This document shows, in pieces, positions 5,898-7,275 of a stretch of 7,275 nucleotides of DNA (its first letter is position 1; the number at the start of each line of letters is the position of its first letter). Both the position numbers and the translations under genes were made by a program. Source of the DNA: Candidatus Izemoplasma sp. (GTDB lineage Bacteria > Bacillota_I > Bacilli_A > Izemoplasmatales > Izemoplasmataceae); contig JAIPGE010000067.1 of NCBI GenBank assembly GCA_021736285.1, forward strand, positions 1-7,275. Reading direction: 5' to 3'. A model generated the notes under the pieces. It did no database searches and was not told the origin of the DNA. It saw nothing but the letters and a program-made list of their open reading frames with translations.

Positions 5898-5927
5898 TTC
5901 GTAAAATAGTATAGAACAAAAGATTTT

Positions 5928-5932
5928 AGGAG
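5928..5932 (+). promoter_or_regulatory. Ribosome binding site of metG
   Basis: AGGAG lies eight bases before the metG ATG. The 43-base gap between rsmI and metG holds no hairpin terminator and no convincing promoter, so metG is probably read from the tmk transcript. The context AGGAGTGAT is identical to that at tmk. Confidence 0.8.
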
Positions 5933-5940
5933 TGATTCAG

Positions 5941-7275
5941 ATGACAAAAACATTTTATATTACAACACCAATTTATTATCCAAGCGGAAAACTACATATT
6001 GGAAATTCTTATACCACTGTATTGTGTGATACAATCGCCCGCTATAAAAAAATGCGAGGCTATGATACATGGTATTTAACCGGTATGGATGAGCATGGTC
6101 AAAAAGTTGAATCAGTAGCTAATGAACTTGATATTTCACCACAAAAACATGTTGATTATATTGCTGAAGAAACCAAAAAGTTGTGGGATATTTTAGATAT
6201 TGAATATGATGACTTCATTCGCACCACAGAAGATCGCCACGAAATGGTTGTTGAGAAGATTTTTGAACAACTATTAGAACAAGGCGATATCTATCTGGGT
6301 CACTATGAAGGATATTATTGTATTCATGATGAATCATTCTTTACTGAAACACAATTAGAAGATGGCCATATTTGTCCAGATTGTGGGCGTGAAACAAAAC
6401 TTGTAAAAGAAGAATCATACTTTTTAAAATTATCTAAATACCAAGAGTGGTTACTAGAATATATTAATGATCATCCTGATTTCATCACACCAGAGTCTCG
6501 TAAGAATGAGGTTGTGCGATTTATCGAATCTGGCTTACAAGATTTAAGTGTCTCGCGAACCAGTTTTGATTGGGGCGTTTCTGTAAAAAGCAATCCAAAA
6601 CATGTTATTTATGTCTGGATAGATGCATTAAGTAATTATATAACTGCCCTTGGATATGGGAGTAATGATGACAGTAAATTTAGAACATATTGGCACGGCG
6701 ATGAAGTCGTTCATGTTGTTGGAAAAGATATTTTACGGTTTCATGCCATTTATTGGCCAATCATGTTAAAAGCATTAGGTATTGACGTAACCTTTAAACT
6801 TTATGCACATGGTTGGTATATGATGAAAGATGGTAAAATGAGTAAATCAAAAGGAAAAGTTGTCTATCCGAATCAACTTATTGAACGTTACGGACTCGAT
6901 TCTGTACGGTATTACTTATTAAGAGAAATTCCCTATTCAGGCGATGGTGTGTTTACCCCTGAAGATTTTGTGGCGCGGATCAATTATGATTTAGCTAATG
7001 ATTTTGGGAATTTACTCAACCGAACGATTACAATGATTAATAAGTATTTTGATTCAAAACTAACGAAACCATCTAAAAGCTATTTTGACGTAGATGCTGA
7101 ATTAAAAGCAATGATTGCAACAACGACAAAAAACTACGAAATAGCAATGGAAAAACTTGATGTCAGTCAGGCTATTAAACATGTGTGGACACTCGTTTCA
7201 AGAACGAATAAATATATCGATGAAACGATGCCTTGGGTGCTTGCGAAAGATGATAAGGAACAAGATAAATTAAAT
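5941..7275 (+). CDS. metG: Methionyl-tRNA synthetase, N-terminal 445 residues (cut by window end)
   Basis: The enzyme attaches methionine to initiator and elongator tRNA-Met, a class I synthetase. The frame is open to the window end without a stop, so the gene is partial only because of the cut. The class I HIGH motif appears as HIGN (19-22) in PSGKLHIGNSYTT; DEHGQKVE follows, WIDA is at 226-229 and KMSKS is complete at 299-303. The connective zinc knuckle has C127, I128, H129, D130 and then C145, C148 (CPDC), so the usual second cysteine of the first pair is Asp. The helical anticodon-binding domain starts near residue 350 (from INYDLANDFGNLLNRT). Whether the C-terminal tRNA-binding domain of the longer bacterial form is present cannot be seen. 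It is the usual end gene of this cluster in B. subtilis (metS). Confidence 0.96.
   Translation, partial: MTKTFYITTPIYYPSGKLHIGNSYTTVLCDTIARYKKMRGYDTWYLTGMDEHGQKVESVANELDISPQKHVDYIAEETKKLWDILDIEYDDFIRTTEDRHEMVVEKIFEQLLEQGDIYLGHYEGYYCIHDESFFTETQLEDGHICPDCGRETKLVKEESYFLKLSKYQEWLLEYINDHPDFITPESRKNEVVRFIESGLQDLSVSRTSFDWGVSVKSNPKHVIYVWIDALSNYITALGYGSNDDSKFRTYWHGDEVVHVVGKDILRFHAIYWPIMLKALGIDVTFKLYAHGWYMMKDGKMSKSKGKVVYPNQLIERYGLDSVRYYLLREIPYSGDGVFTPEDFVARINYDLANDFGNLLNRTITMINKYFDSKLTKPSKSYFDVDAELKAMIATTTKNYEIAMEKLDVSQAIKHVWTLVSRTNKYIDETMPWVLAKDDKEQDKLN

Noticed and set aside
5898..5940. Terminator or T-box leader between rsmI and metG
   Set aside because: The gap is only 43 bases, has no stem-loop or T-run and is far too short for a T-box, so metG appears to be a plain operon member.
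1..7275. CRISPR array, tRNA/rRNA genes, insertion sequences or a defence system
   Set aside because: I saw no regularly spaced direct repeats, no cloverleaf or rRNA signature, no transposase and no defence domains. The genes are housekeeping and transport genes.

Overview
The window comes from an AT-rich, low-GC Gram-positive-type genome (Bacillota, or a Mollicute-related lineage that keeps the standard code). Strong AGGAG-type Shine-Dalgarno sites and the gene order tmk-holB-ricT-trmN6-rsmI-metG, a shortened form of the Bacillus subtilis tmk-to-metS segment, point that way. TGA ends znuC and rsmI, and tryptophan is written TGG, so this is not the Mycoplasma code 4. I cannot name the genus.

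Layout. Positions 1-121 hold no gene I can identify; there is a GC-richer patch with a terminator-like hairpin at 41-68. A perfect 14-bp hairpin at 122-156 looks like a bidirectional terminator. On the minus strand, 1733 down to 172 carries a two-gene metal-ion ABC transporter module: an ATPase (ZnuC/AdcC type) and an ABC-3 family permease (ZnuB/AdcB type), joined by an ATGA stop/start overlap. No substrate-binding lipoprotein is in view. A divergent control region (about 1734-1859) drives this operon leftward and the housekeeping operon rightward.

The plus-strand operon from 1860 to the window end has very tight spacing: tmk (dTMP kinase), holB (clamp-loader delta prime), ricT (PSP1 / Fe-S Ric complex protein), trmN6 (tRNA adenine-N6 methyltransferase), rsmI (16S rRNA C1402 ribose methylase) and metG (methionyl-tRNA synthetase, cut by the window edge after 445 codons). 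These supply dTTP for DNA synthesis, load the replication clamp, modify tRNA and rRNA and charge tRNA-Met. The genes usually found between them in B. subtilis (yaaQ/yaaR, yabA, yazA) are absent.

This is mostly an ordinary housekeeping region and I see no convincing novel system. Start sites were revised for znuC, tmk, trmN6 and rsmI because the longest open frames begin at implausible codons. Points worth a second look are the divergent promoter with an inverted repeat over the znu -10, a strong hairpin inside the 3' end of tmk, an altered zinc knuckle in MetG, a degenerate P-loop in HolB, and the unexplained left edge.
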